Source of the DNA: PALSA-555 sp035468285
GTDB lineage: Bacteria; Actinomycetota; Acidimicrobiia; IMCC26256; PALSA-555
Direction: 5' to 3'
Assembly: GCA_035468285.1 (NCBI GenBank)
Contig: DATISY010000149.1
Location: 1-19,393 of the forward strand
Length of the DNA: 19,393 nucleotides
The notes beneath the pieces are model-generated. The model was not told the origin of the DNA. It was given only the letters and a program-made list of their open reading frames with translations, and made no database searches. Made by a program: the position numbers and the translations under genes. This document shows positions 6,644 through 14,419 of this stretch, in pieces. Each line of letters starts with the position of its first letter. The stretch's first letter is position 1.

Positions 6644-7677
6644 GACGACACCTCCGGTCGGACGAGGACCTTGCCGGGCAGCGCGCCGGCGGCGAGCTGC
6701 TCCATCGCGCCGAGCACGCCGTCGAGCAGGACGTCGTCGGCGTCGATCAACAACTCGAGGGGCAGGTCACCCGACGCGAGCAACGCGACCGCCGGCGCGA
6801 ACCCCTCCGCGTCGTAGTTGTAGGCGCCGAGCGCGGTGAGCTCGAGGACGATCATCCGGTTGTGGTTGATGCGGGGCGGGGTGCTCCCCGTCCCGACGAA
6901 CACCAGCGTCCCCGCGTAGTCGAGCTGGTCGAGGGCCGCTTCGGCGGCGCGGGCCTGCCCGGAGCACTCGAACGCGAAGGAGTAGGGGTTCTCGGCGATG
7001 CGGCCGATCGGCACCGACGGCAGCGCGTCGGGCGTGATCGCCCGGCTCGCCCCGACCGCCAGCGCGCGGGCGCGCCGGGGGGCGGACGGCTCGGAGACGG
7101 TGATGTCCCGGATGCCCCGGGTGCGCAGGACCGCGACGGTGAGGAGCCCCACCGGGCCGCCGCCGGTGACGAGGACGCGATCGTCCGGGCCCACCCCCGA
7201 CAGGTTGACGGTGTGCAACGCGATCGCGGTCGGTTCGGTGAGCGCGGCGTCACGCGTCGAGAGCGCGTCCGGGATCCGGAGGAGCCGCGCCGCGTCCGCG
7301 GTGACGTACCGGCAGAACGCGCCGCGGAACCCGAGGTAGTCCGGCGGCTCCCGCCGGAGGCAGACGGAGGGCCGGCCCCGCTGGCAGGCCCGGCACGCAC
7401 CGCACCCCGGCGTCGGGTTCGCGACGACCCGGGCCCCCGCCTCCCAGTCGCGCACCGCGTCACCGGTCGCGGCGACGGTCCCGGACCATTCGTGGCCCAG
7501 GACCGACCCGGCGCGGGCGAACTGCTCGAGCACCAGGTGCAGGTCGGTGCCGCAGATCCCGCAGTGGGAGATCTCGACGAGCACCTCGTTCGGGCCCAGC
7601 GTCGGGACGGGCAGCTCCTCGACCTCGACGCGCCCGCCGCCCTGGTACACCGCGGCGGCCATCGCAGCGCGAACCAT
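6640..7677 (-). CDS. Zinc-dependent medium-chain alcohol dehydrogenase (Tdh/sorbitol dehydrogenase-like)
   Basis: A 345-aa zinc MDR enzyme that oxidises a secondary alcohol or polyol with NAD(P). Catalytic-zinc residues are C39 (HCGICGTD), H62 and E63 (GHEWSG); the structural zinc site is C92, C95, C98 and C106. The Rossmann motif GGGPVG is at 172-177, and an acidic E196 after the second strand favours NAD over NADP. The length and layout match threonine dehydrogenase, butanediol dehydrogenase and sorbitol dehydrogenase relatives, which cannot be told apart by eye. The frame is open far upstream, but ATG at 7677 is where family similarity starts and TAGCAT lies seven bases before it. The stop overlaps the start of the VOC gene. 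Confidence 0.92.
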   Translation of the reverse strand: MVRAAMAAAVYQGGGRVEVEELPVPTLGPNEVLVEISHCGICGTDLHLVLEQFARAGSVLGHEWSGTVAATGDAVRDWEAGARVVANPTPGCGACRACQRGRPSVCLRREPPDYLGFRGAFCRYVTADAARLLRIPDALSTRDAALTEPTAIALHTVNLSGVGPDDRVLVTGGGPVGLLTVAVLRTRGIRDITVSEPSAPRRARALAVGASRAITPDALPSVPIGRIAENPYSFAFECSGQARAAEAALDQLDYAGTLVFVGTGSTPPRINHNRMIVLELTALGAYNYDAEGFAPAVALLASGDLPLELLIDADDVLLDGVLGAMEQLAAGALPGKVLVRPEVSS

Positions 7678-7684
7678 GACCCGG

Positions 7685-7690
7685 ATGCTA
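7685..7690 (-). promoter_or_regulatory. -10 element for leaderless dehydrogenase-VOC mRNA
   Basis: The minus strand reads TAGCAT, then seven bases, then the ATG at 7677. It separates this operon from the upstream ECF operon on the same strand and supports a leaderless start. Confidence 0.5.
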
Positions 7691-7757
7691 CGGCCCCCGT
7701 CCGGCTGCCGCCCGGGGTGAGCCGGGAACCGCGGGACGAACCGCGCCGGGTCGGGGA

Positions 7758-8606
7758 CTACACGAGAAGGGTCGATACCGCGATCGCGACGACCGCGGCG
7801 AGCACCAGCCCGTCGACCAGCCGGGGCCCGCTGTAGCGCCCGAGCGTCGCCGCGACGCCGCCGCGGGCTTCGATGGCCTCCGCGAAGTCGCCGGCGCGCC
7901 GCAACGCGACAACGATGGCGGTGCTCAACAGATCGTGGGCCTCGCGCAGGTTGTTGGCGAAGGCGCGGCGAAACGACACCCGCGGTCTGGGCGACGGGCG
8001 ACGGCGGAGCCGCCGGACCGCCACCAGCGTGCGGAGCTCGTCGAGCAGCAGCGGGAAGCACCGGATGGACAGGCCGACCGCGACCACCCACTCGTCCACG
8101 GGGAGGCGGAGGCAGCGCAGCGGGGCGGTGAGACGCCCGATGGCCGGCGCGACCTCGCCGAGCGGTGTCGTCCACGCCAGGAGCAACGCCGCGACGACGA
8201 GCACGATCCCGAGGGTCGCGAGCAGGGCCCACTGGCCCAGACCACCGATGCTCAGGTCCAGGCCAGCGACGCGTTCGACGGGCGCGGTGCCCGACCGGAG
8301 CGTCAGCAGGCCGCCGAGCGCGAACACCAGCCAGAACCAGCGCGGCAGCCGCGGGAACGCCCCGAGCGGCACCCGCGCGACGAGGAGCCCGACACCCACG
8401 ACCACCGCGATCGCGAGCAACGTCGTCCACGTCGGCTGCACTGCGACGAGGATCGCGAGCACCATCACGATCAGGAGCTTCGTGCCGGCCCAGAGCCGGT
8501 GCAGCGGCGAGCTGCCGGGCAGCAAGCGGAGGATGATCAACTCGGGTCGGCGGCGCGCGCCAGCCGAGCTGGGGTCCGCTCCGTCGACCCCGAGTCCCGT
8601 GCTCAT
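7758..8606 (-). CDS. ecfT: ECF transporter transmembrane component EcfT
   Basis: A 282-aa integral membrane protein of the CbiQ/EcfT family, the scaffold joining the substrate-binding S component to the two ATPases. Hydrophobic helices lie near 42-58, 60-77, 90-104, 124-146 and 262-282. The cytoplasmic part between about 150 and 258 carries the family's ATPase-coupling features, including an Ala-Arg-Gly motif in AIEARGG (244-250). Its ATG overlaps the TGA of the ATPase fusion gene (ATGA, 8603-8606), so the two products are made together. The substrate is unknown: no recognisable BioY, ThiT, CbiM or similar S component is present. Confidence 0.9.
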   Translation of the reverse strand: MSTGLGVDGADPSSAGARRRPELIILRLLPGSSPLHRLWAGTKLLIVMVLAILVAVQPTWTTLLAIAVVVGVGLLVARVPLGAFPRLPRWFWLVFALGGLLTLRSGTAPVERVAGLDLSIGGLGQWALLATLGIVLVVAALLLAWTTPLGEVAPAIGRLTAPLRCLRLPVDEWVVAVGLSIRCFPLLLDELRTLVAVRRLRRRPSPRPRVSFRRAFANNLREAHDLLSTAIVVALRRAGDFAEAIEARGGVAATLGRYSGPRLVDGLVLAAVVAIAVSTLLV

Positions 8607-10657
8607 GGGCGGGCTCCCGTCCCGACAGCCAGGTCGGGAACGGCCACGTCGCGCACGACGCAGCCCCGCTCCAGCTCGACCACCCGGCTGATCAGCCCCT
8701 CGGGCAGCTCGTCGTCATGGGACACGACCACGACCGTGATCCCCGATTCGAGGCGCAGCCGCCGGAGGAGCTGACTCAGGGCGTGGCTTCCGGCGTCGTC
8801 GAGACCGGCGAAGGGCTCGTCGAGGACGATCACGTCGGGGTGTCGGGCCACGATGCCGGCGAGCGCGACTCGGCGCATCTCGCCGCCGCTGAGCTCGTCG
8901 ACCCGACGGTGGGCGAACGCGGCCGAGTCGAGCCCGACCGACGCCAACGCCGCGTCGACGACCTCGGGACCGGCACCGGCCGCGGCGGCGACGTCGCGTG
9001 CAACCGTGGATCGCAGCAGCTGGAGGCGGGGGTGCTGGAACGCGAGCCCGACGCGACCGATGGCGCGGTCGACCGGCTGCCCGTCGAGCAGCGCGGAGCC
9101 CTGAGAGGGGCGGAGCAACCCGGCGAGGATCCACGCCAGGGTCGACTTCCCCGATCCGTTGTGCCCGAGGACGAGGACGCCTTCACCCGAGTCGAGCTGG
9201 AGATCGACACCGTCGAGGGCGCGTGTCGCCCATGGTGTTCCCCACCCGTAGGTGTGCCCGACGCCGCGCAGCTCGAGCACCGTGCGGGCCGGCGACGGCG
9301 GGGTTGGGAGCACCGCACCCGACGGCGGCGTGCGCCCGGACGGCGGGACCGGCCGGCCCGCCTCCAGGGCGAGCACCCGGTCCGCGGCGGCGGCCTCGCT
9401 CCCACGATGGGTGACATGCACGACGGCGACGCCCCGTTCGGCGCTCTGGCGCAGCAGACCGACAAGCGTCTGGCGTCCCCCGGGGTCGACCATCGACGTG
9501 GACTCATCGGAGACGAACAGCCGCGGGGCGCGCGCCAGCGCGGCGCCGACCGCGAGGCGTTGCAGCTCACCGCCGGACAAGGTGGAGGTCTCCCGGTCAC
9601 CCAGACCGGTGAGACCCACCTCGTCCAAGACGGCGTCGACATCCACCGGCTCGTCGCGCGGTAGTCCCCACACGATGTCGTCGCGGACGCGGACGCCGAG
9701 GACCTGCGCTTCGGGACGTTGGAACACGATCGCGCTCCCGCGGCGATGCCCCAACCCGACTGGACCCGGGCGCATGACGGTGCCGACGGTCGGTGCGCGG
9801 CCGACGAGGATGCGTGCCAGGGTCGACTTGCCGGACCTGTTCGGTCCGATGATCGCGACGAGCTCACCCGGCTGGATCGTGAGCGAGACACCGTCGAGCG
9901 CCCGGCGCGTCGCGTGGTCGTACTGGAACGCGACGTCGTGGAGCTCGAGGGGGACCGGCACCGGCGGGTCGTCCCCCACCGGGATCGGGAGGGGGTCTTC
10001 ATCGCCGACGGCGGCGCTGACGCGGCGGAGCGTCGGACGGGCGATGAGCCAGGAGACGGCCACGCTCCCCGCGATGGCGCCGAGCAGCGCGATCGGGATC
10101 GTGGCCCACCAGTAGCGGGTTGCCCATCGCACGACCTCGTCACCGAGCCGGGCGAGTTGGGTGACGCCGAGATCCTGGAGGGTCCGGCTCGTCCCCTTCC
10201 ACGAGTTGGTCACCTGCGCCAGCAGCAGCCGTCGCAGGTCACCGAGGACATACAGCGCGGCGATGGCCGCACCCGCCGCGGGGGGCCACAGCACGACCAC
10301 GCCGACGAGCACGGTCCGTCCGATCCCCCATGCCCGACGCGTCGCGAACCCCACGAGCGCGCCGAGGACCGCGCAGCTCGCCACCGAGGTGACCAAGCCC
10401 GCGCCGATCAGGAAGGCGAGCGCGCACGCCGCGAGCCCCCCGGCGATCACCGCCCGGACCCGATGCCGCGCCGCGACGGCCGCCATCGGCACGACCGCGG
10501 CCGCGAACAGGATCGATGCCAGCGGCACCAGGTGGCCGACGAGGCAGAAGGCCAGCGTCAGGTCGCCCATGACCACCGCTTCAGCGAGCTCGAGCGCGCT
10601 CAGCCGTCCTCGCCGGCGAGCGCCCGCGACGGGACGAGGCGCTCGGAGCTGGCTCAC
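8603..10657 (-). CDS. ECF transporter fusion: membrane domain plus two ATPase domains (EcfA-EcfA')
   Basis: A 684-aa fusion. Residues about 20-210 hold around five hydrophobic helices and an amphipathic segment at 140-180, occupying the place of an S component; I cannot name the family with certainty. ATPase 1 (about 236-435) has Walker A GPNRSGKST (271-279), Q-loop Gln313, LSGGE 360-364, Walker B Asp384-Glu385 and H-loop His417. ATPase 2 (about 458-670) has GHNGSGKST (498-506), Gln541, LSGGE 589-593, Asp613-Glu614 and His647. Both Q-loops have the FQxPxxQ form typical of ECF ATPases. ATPase 1 deviates with Arg274 where Gly is usual and DEST for DEPT. The GTG start has GGAAGG eight bases upstream. 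With the coupled EcfT this makes a complete two-gene transporter, if the N-terminal domain is the substrate binder. Confidence 0.9.
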   Translation of the reverse strand: MSQLRAPRPVAGARRRGRLSALELAEAVVMGDLTLAFCLVGHLVPLASILFAAAVVPMAAVAARHRVRAVIAGGLAACALAFLIGAGLVTSVASCAVLGALVGFATRRAWGIGRTVLVGVVVLWPPAAGAAIAALYVLGDLRRLLLAQVTNSWKGTSRTLQDLGVTQLARLGDEVVRWATRYWWATIPIALLGAIAGSVAVSWLIARPTLRRVSAAVGDEDPLPIPVGDDPPVPVPLELHDVAFQYDHATRRALDGVSLTIQPGELVAIIGPNRSGKSTLARILVGRAPTVGTVMRPGPVGLGHRRGSAIVFQRPEAQVLGVRVRDDIVWGLPRDEPVDVDAVLDEVGLTGLGDRETSTLSGGELQRLAVGAALARAPRLFVSDESTSMVDPGGRQTLVGLLRQSAERGVAVVHVTHRGSEAAAADRVLALEAGRPVPPSGRTPPSGAVLPTPPSPARTVLELRGVGHTYGWGTPWATRALDGVDLQLDSGEGVLVLGHNGSGKSTLAWILAGLLRPSQGSALLDGQPVDRAIGRVGLAFQHPRLQLLRSTVARDVAAAAGAGPEVVDAALASVGLDSAAFAHRRVDELSGGEMRRVALAGIVARHPDVIVLDEPFAGLDDAGSHALSQLLRRLRLESGITVVVVSHDDELPEGLISRVVELERGCVVRDVAVPDLAVGTGARP

Positions 10658-10772
10658 CCCCGAAGCCTTCCACGCGAATCGAGGATCACCGACGCGTGGC
10701 CGTCACCGCTGCCCGCCCGCTCGGCAACGCTCTCAGCACTGTCACAGCGGGCTTCGGCGATGCTCCCCGTGC

Positions 10773-10820
10773 CCCGGTGGCCGCCACCTGACCCTCGACG
10801 CCGACGGCGCGGTCACCGGG
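10773..10820. repeat. Nested inverted repeats upstream of the ECF operon
   Basis: CCCGGTG (10773-10779) is repeated inverted as CACCGGG (10814-10820), and inside it GGTGGC-C-GCCACC (10776-10788) is a 13-base palindrome. They lie in the 204-base gap between the lyase gene and the ECF operon, both minus strand, and could be a terminator for the first or an operator for the second. In DNA this GC-rich chance is possible. Confidence 0.25.
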
Positions 10821-10861
10821 TGCACCAACGGCATCGGCGCGCGGGCGCTCGGCGGTGTCGC

Positions 10862-11800
10862 CTACGGGACGACCCCCAAGTCGCGGGCCCACTGCAGGTT
10901 CAGGCGAGCCGAACCGACGTGCGCGATGTGCACGACGTGTCCCTCACCCTGCCCGGCGTCGCCGTAGGTGATCGGCCCTTCGCCTGACGTCTCCGCGTCC
11001 CGAGCGAGCCGGTCGAGGTCCTGCCAGTACCCGATCTCGGCAGGGGTGGGCGTGAACACCTCGTGCACGATGGGGATGTGCACCGGGTCACCGAGCATCA
11101 TCCCGTAATAGCCGAGGTCGCGGAGCTCCTCGGCCCAGCGGCGCAGACCCTCGACGTCGTCGCGCGCGCCGCCCCACATGCCGCTGACCGGATACCGAAT
11201 GCCCGCGGCGCGGGCGTCGACGAGCACCTTCGAGCGCAGGAACAAGGTCTCGCGACCCTCCGGGGTCCAGCGGTAGCCGAGCGCCTGATGGATGTCCCCG
11301 AAGCGGGACACCGCGCCGCCGAGATACGCGACCCGGGGCGACGCCACCCCGATCTCGTACGCCTGCCGGAGTGCCTGCGCCGTCTCGAGAATCGGGTAGA
11401 TGGCCACGGTGCCGACCGGGACGCCGAGATCGACCTCCATGTTGTGCAGCAGGGCGTGCATCGCGTGGATGTCGCCCGGCCCCTGCACCTTGGGGACCAG
11501 CACCCCGGTCAACGCCGGGCTCATGACCGCGCGCAGGTCCTTGATCGTCTGACCGGACGACGGTGGCTGCACCCGCGCGAACAGCAGCGGTCCGTCATCC
11601 CCCGGGCTCACCGTGTCGAAGAAGGCCCGGATTCCCGCCCGGGCCGTCTCGCGGGCTGACTCCGGGAACGGTGTGCGCGGCTCCTCGAGGTCGATCACGA
11701 TCGAATCCGCCCCGGAGCCTCGTGCTGCGTGGACCTGGTCGACCTGGTCTCCCGGCACGAACAGCACGGTCCGCAACGGCCGTGCGGTGGCCTTGTCCAT
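10862..11800 (-). CDS. HpcH/HpaI aldolase / citrate lyase beta (CitE)-like protein
   Basis: A 312-aa TIM-barrel lyase of the CitE/HpcH superfamily, which cleaves or forms C-C bonds in acyl-CoA or keto-acid substrates with Mg. DLEE at 37-40 corresponds to the family DLED strand; Arg76 sits in the RVQP strand; YPILET at 135-140 gives metal-binding Glu139. GGAVSRFGD at 161-169 ends in an Asp likely to be the second ligand, but this stretch differs from the standard FGxxDF form, so it is a divergent subgroup. The C-terminal HIPIVHEVFTPTPAEI matches the family's closing segment. The ATG at 11800 follows the amidohydrolase stop by 17 bases with GAGGATCGG between, so they form an operon. The exact substrate is unknown. 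Confidence 0.85.
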   Translation of the reverse strand: MDKATARPLRTVLFVPGDQVDQVHAARGSGADSIVIDLEEPRTPFPESARETARAGIRAFFDTVSPGDDGPLLFARVQPPSSGQTIKDLRAVMSPALTGVLVPKVQGPGDIHAMHALLHNMEVDLGVPVGTVAIYPILETAQALRQAYEIGVASPRVAYLGGAVSRFGDIHQALGYRWTPEGRETLFLRSKVLVDARAAGIRYPVSGMWGGARDDVEGLRRWAEELRDLGYYGMMLGDPVHIPIVHEVFTPTPAEIGYWQDLDRLARDAETSGEGPITYGDAGQGEGHVVHIAHVGSARLNLQWARDLGVVP

Positions 11801-11817
11801 CGAATGCCCGCCGATCC

Positions 11818-13257
11818 TCAGGCCGGCTCGCCCCGGAGCGCGTCCGTCGCGGCGGACTCGCAGACCGTGCCCGCGAAGAACGCCGGGTTCGGGGCCCCGT
11901 GGAGACGGACGGGGTTGAGGAACGTGAGCTCGCGGAACTGGTCGGCGGTCATCACGCCCCGCTCGACCAGCTCGAAGGCCTCGGCGATCGGCTCGGTCAT
12001 GTCCGGGACGTCCCAATGAGAGATGTCGGAACCGAGGACCGGGCGGAGGCGAGCGCCCAGAGGGTTGACGTCGTCGCGAAACGCCCAGACGAGCAGGGGG
12101 TCATCGGCCTCGCAGCCGAAGTAGAAGTGCGGCTCGAACAGGCGACGAAGGTCAACGGCTTCGCGGATCTCGCACGCCGCGAACTCGTCGAGGACCTCGG
12201 GACGCGCCGCGGCGCGCCCGTAGTAGCGCCGCAACTCCTCCACGCGGGCGACGACATCAGGGTCGCCGTACTCACGGAAGTAGTCCATCAGCGCGTCGAC
12301 GTCGAGCCGATCGGGATCGAGGCCCTCGATCGCTCGGCCGTTTCGCTTCTCCCAGTGACCGACGAGACCCGCGAACAGGCTGCAGGCCCAGGCCACACCA
12401 CCTTCGAGGAACCCGACGCGCAGGTTCGGGAACCGGCGCGTCACCCCGCCCAGGAACAGCGACTTGCACAGCGATTCGTGCGCGGCCGCAAGGCCGTTGA
12501 TGTGGTTGAAGACGTAGTTCGAGATCGAGCGGGTCACCCGATGGTGCTGGAGGGCGCTGTGGACGACGGGCGCGACACCGAGGTCGACGCACGCGGACCA
12601 GAACGGGTCGTAGTCGTACTCGCTGTCGAGCCCGTACATGTCGAGGCGGTACGCGTCCCGTCCGAGCGGCCGGCGCGCATAGCCGGCGATGAGTGCGGAC
12701 TTCATCCCCAGCTCTCGTACCGCGAACTCCAGCTCGGCGACCGCCTGGCGAGGGGTGTTCATCGGGATGAGGGCGCCGACCGTGCACCGGTCCCGGTACG
12801 GCGCGAAGACCCGGGCGTGATACCGGTTCACGGCCCGACACAGCGCCGACGACAGCTCCTCGTCGGTCTCTTCGAAGAACGCCAAGCTCATCGACGGGTA
12901 CAAGATCGTGAAGTCGATCCCGAGCTCGTCGAGTCGCTCATGCAGCAGCGCAGGCAGATGCGCCGTGGCGCGATCGCGTGCGTCGTGCGTCGGCCAACCC
13001 CACCATGACGGCATCGCTCGCCACTGCTCCCGAACCGAGGGGTCGGCGCGGTCCGCCAGGTTCGACGCGGTGTCGGTCGGCGCCGTCCGGCCGGCGAGGA
13101 ACCGGTCTCGCAAGGCCGAGCCGCCGAACTCCTCGAGCGACGACGCCAGCTCATCGTCGAGGATGGGGCCGATCTCGACGAAGTGGCCGTCCGCGTCGAT
13201 GATCGGGTGGACGACCTGGTCGCGGACCCGGGCCGCCTTCGTGAGCGTCGCCGTCAC
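11818..13257 (-). CDS. Amidohydrolase-2 (ACMSD-like) family metal-dependent hydrolase/decarboxylase
   Basis: A 479-aa TIM-barrel protein of the Amidohydro_2 family, which includes aminocarboxymuconate-semialdehyde and related decarboxylases. DADGH at 21-25 gives metal ligands Asp23 and His25, VVHSALQHH supplies His233, RFPNLRVGFLEGG (275-287) is the family's late-barrel motif, and GSDISHWD gives Asp411. It is about 100 residues longer than the smallest members, with an insertion around 310-380 that is typical of the long actinobacterial type. The GTG start has GAGGAGG six bases upstream. It is first in a probable two-gene operon with the CitE-like lyase, suggesting catabolism of an aromatic or other carboxylic acid; this is inference. 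Confidence 0.88.
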   Translation of the reverse strand: MTATLTKAARVRDQVVHPIIDADGHFVEIGPILDDELASSLEEFGGSALRDRFLAGRTAPTDTASNLADRADPSVREQWRAMPSWWGWPTHDARDRATAHLPALLHERLDELGIDFTILYPSMSLAFFEETDEELSSALCRAVNRYHARVFAPYRDRCTVGALIPMNTPRQAVAELEFAVRELGMKSALIAGYARRPLGRDAYRLDMYGLDSEYDYDPFWSACVDLGVAPVVHSALQHHRVTRSISNYVFNHINGLAAAHESLCKSLFLGGVTRRFPNLRVGFLEGGVAWACSLFAGLVGHWEKRNGRAIEGLDPDRLDVDALMDYFREYGDPDVVARVEELRRYYGRAAARPEVLDEFAACEIREAVDLRRLFEPHFYFGCEADDPLLVWAFRDDVNPLGARLRPVLGSDISHWDVPDMTEPIAEAFELVERGVMTADQFRELTFLNPVRLHGAPNPAFFAGTVCESAATDALRGEPA

Positions 13258-13336
13258 ACCCGACCTCCTCGCACGCCTGCCCGGGATGGGCGGCCCCGCT
13301 CAAAGGCCATGCTCGACAGCGCCGCCGGTGGGCACC

Positions 13337-13615
13337 TCACGGTCGAGACGACGGTCGCACCCAGTGTCGGGCTTGGCGCGCGAGCCGCCGCCGGGTGGCC
13401 GCGTCGAGCCGATACCAGAGCCAGAGCAACGCGCCGCTGGCGACCACGAAGGACAGCACCGCCTGGCCCGCCGCCCCCAGCAGCTCCGAGCCGATCACGA
13501 ACCCGAAGAAGATCAGCGCGCCGACGAAGACGAGCACGAAACCACGGCCCGCGGTCGAGCGGGCGGACCGCTCGGATCCGCGGACTGCGCCGTTGCTCGG
13601 GGCCGGAGAACTCAT
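13337..13615 (-). CDS. Small two-helix membrane protein, function unknown
   Basis: A 92-aa protein with a Ser/Arg-rich N-terminus, hydrophobic helices at about 26-45 and 48-68, and a basic tail (RRRLARQARHW). Positive charges on both ends suggest both termini are cytoplasmic. No family is recognised. The frame continues upstream, but ATG at 13615 has TAGGCT seven bases before it and begins the part with GC-ending codons. It is divergent from the secreted protein at 13674, with 58 bases between the starts. Confidence 0.65.
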   Translation of the reverse strand: MSSPAPSNGAVRGSERSARSTAGRGFVLVFVGALIFFGFVIGSELLGAAGQAVLSFVVASGALLWLWYRLDAATRRRLARQARHWVRPSSRP

Positions 13616-13622
13616 CACGGCG

Positions 13623-13628
13623 AGCCTA
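13623..13628 (-). promoter_or_regulatory. -10 element for leaderless small membrane protein mRNA
   Basis: The minus strand reads TAGGCT, seven bases, then ATG at 13615, with no Shine-Dalgarno. Confidence 0.45.
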
Positions 13629-13659
13629 CGCGCGGACCAGGAACGTCGGTTCGGCACCG

Positions 13660-13665
13660 TAGAGT
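13660..13665 (+). promoter_or_regulatory. -10 element for leaderless secreted-protein mRNA
   Basis: TAGAGT lies eight bases before the GTG at 13674. It favours that GTG over the ATG at 13704. Confidence 0.45.
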
Positions 13666-13673
13666 CCGTGGTC

Positions 13674-14375
13674 GTGCGATTGCGCGCCCAGCCACGTGAG
13701 CGGATGCGCTGCCGAGGGGCCGCCACCGCGATCGGGGTCCTGGCCATCGTGATCTGGCCGTCCGCCGCGCTCGGGGCGCCACGCGGCAGCGCGTCGACGG
13801 CGGGGATCCTGAAGGCGGGGCTCATCAGCTCGCGGGACGTGCCTGCCGGTTGGACGAGCACCCCGGGGCACAAGAATCCCGCGTTGCTCATCATCGACGG
13901 ACTCGGCCCGTGTGCCGCGACCCAAGCAACGCTGAACAGCGCAAACCAGGGCGCGCGACGCGCGTTCTCCCGCCGGTTCGTGGCGCCCGACCAGATCGGC
14001 GCCGCCCAAGACGTCGTCTTCCTGGGCCGGGATCTCGGGTCGGCGCAGGCGTACGCCTCGGCGTACGACGGGCCCGAGGGTCGGGCCTGCGTCCAGGCAG
14101 TCGCGGACCAGGTCGCGCACCAAGCCTCCGGGACCGCCGTTGTCACGCCCATCGCCGACACCGCCACGGTCGGTGATCAAGGCGTCGGCTACGAGTTTCA
14201 GATCACCGCGCCGAACAACGGCGCGCTCGTGACCTTGGTCTCGGACCTGATCGTGGTGCGGGTGGGCCGCGCCGTCTGCGGGTTCCAGCTCCAAGACGTG
14301 ACCCAGAGCCTCCCCGCGCGTGTCGGCATCGTCCGCGCTGTCACCGCCCGGCTCCGCCGCCTCGCGGCCCACTGA
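13674..14375 (+). CDS. Secreted protein of unknown function
   Basis: A 233-aa protein with a basic N-terminus, a hydrophobic core (AIGVLAIVIWPSAALGA) and a likely signal cleavage after ALGA near residue 35. The mature part of about 200 aa has three cysteines (in LGPCAA, RACVQA and AVCGFQ) and alternating helices and strands, in outline like the extracellular ligand domains of actinobacterial lipoproteins or kinase sensors; I cannot assign a family. No lipobox is seen, so it is probably released or loosely wall-bound. I chose GTG at 13674 because TAGAGT lies eight bases upstream; ATG at 13704 would give a shorter, equally workable signal peptide. Confidence 0.75.
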   Translation: MRLRAQPRERMRCRGAATAIGVLAIVIWPSAALGAPRGSASTAGILKAGLISSRDVPAGWTSTPGHKNPALLIIDGLGPCAATQATLNSANQGARRAFSRRFVAPDQIGAAQDVVFLGRDLGSAQAYASAYDGPEGRACVQAVADQVAHQASGTAVVTPIADTATVGDQGVGYEFQITAPNNGALVTLVSDLIVVRVGRAVCGFQLQDVTQSLPARVGIVRAVTARLRRLAAH

Positions 14376-14386
14376 CCCACCGTCTC

Positions 14387-14398
14387 GGGGGGGGGGGG
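14387..14398. repeat. Homopolymer of twelve G
   Basis: Twelve consecutive G in the 44-base gap between two convergent stop codons (14375 and 14420). No other run of this length occurs in the window. It does not lie in a coding frame or an obvious promoter. Confidence 0.9.
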
Positions 14399-14419
14399 CG
14401 TCCACCGGCGCGTTGGCGG

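Noticed and set aside
7701..7725. CCGGCT...AGCCGG inverted repeat between the ECF operon and the dehydrogenase.
   Set aside because: Only six pairs with a 13-base loop and no T tract; too weak to list as a terminator.
6640..8430. A 596-residue open frame fused upstream of the dehydrogenase.
   Set aside because: The part upstream of ATG 7677 overlaps the EcfT gene in another frame and is Arg/Pro-rich without domain signal.
10731..10770. On the minus strand ACGGGGAGCA and, 20 bases on, AGTGCTGAGA resemble the first half of a TPP riboswitch upstream of the ECF operon.
   Set aside because: The second half (the CCTGATC...GCGNAGGGA region forming P4/P5) is absent in the bases that follow, so the match is partial and probably chance.
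10658..10861. Cobalamin riboswitch ahead of the ECF genes.
   Set aside because: A fragment CCCGCTGTGA resembles the core CCCGCCACTGTGA but lacks the middle bases, and no proper B12 box is present.
10758..10880. A plus-strand stretch reading CSPCPGGRHLTLDADGAVTG with strong GC-ending codon bias.
   Set aside because: No plausible start or Shine-Dalgarno, it runs into the opposite-strand lyase gene, and I recognise no family. It may be a gene remnant; a protein search would settle it.
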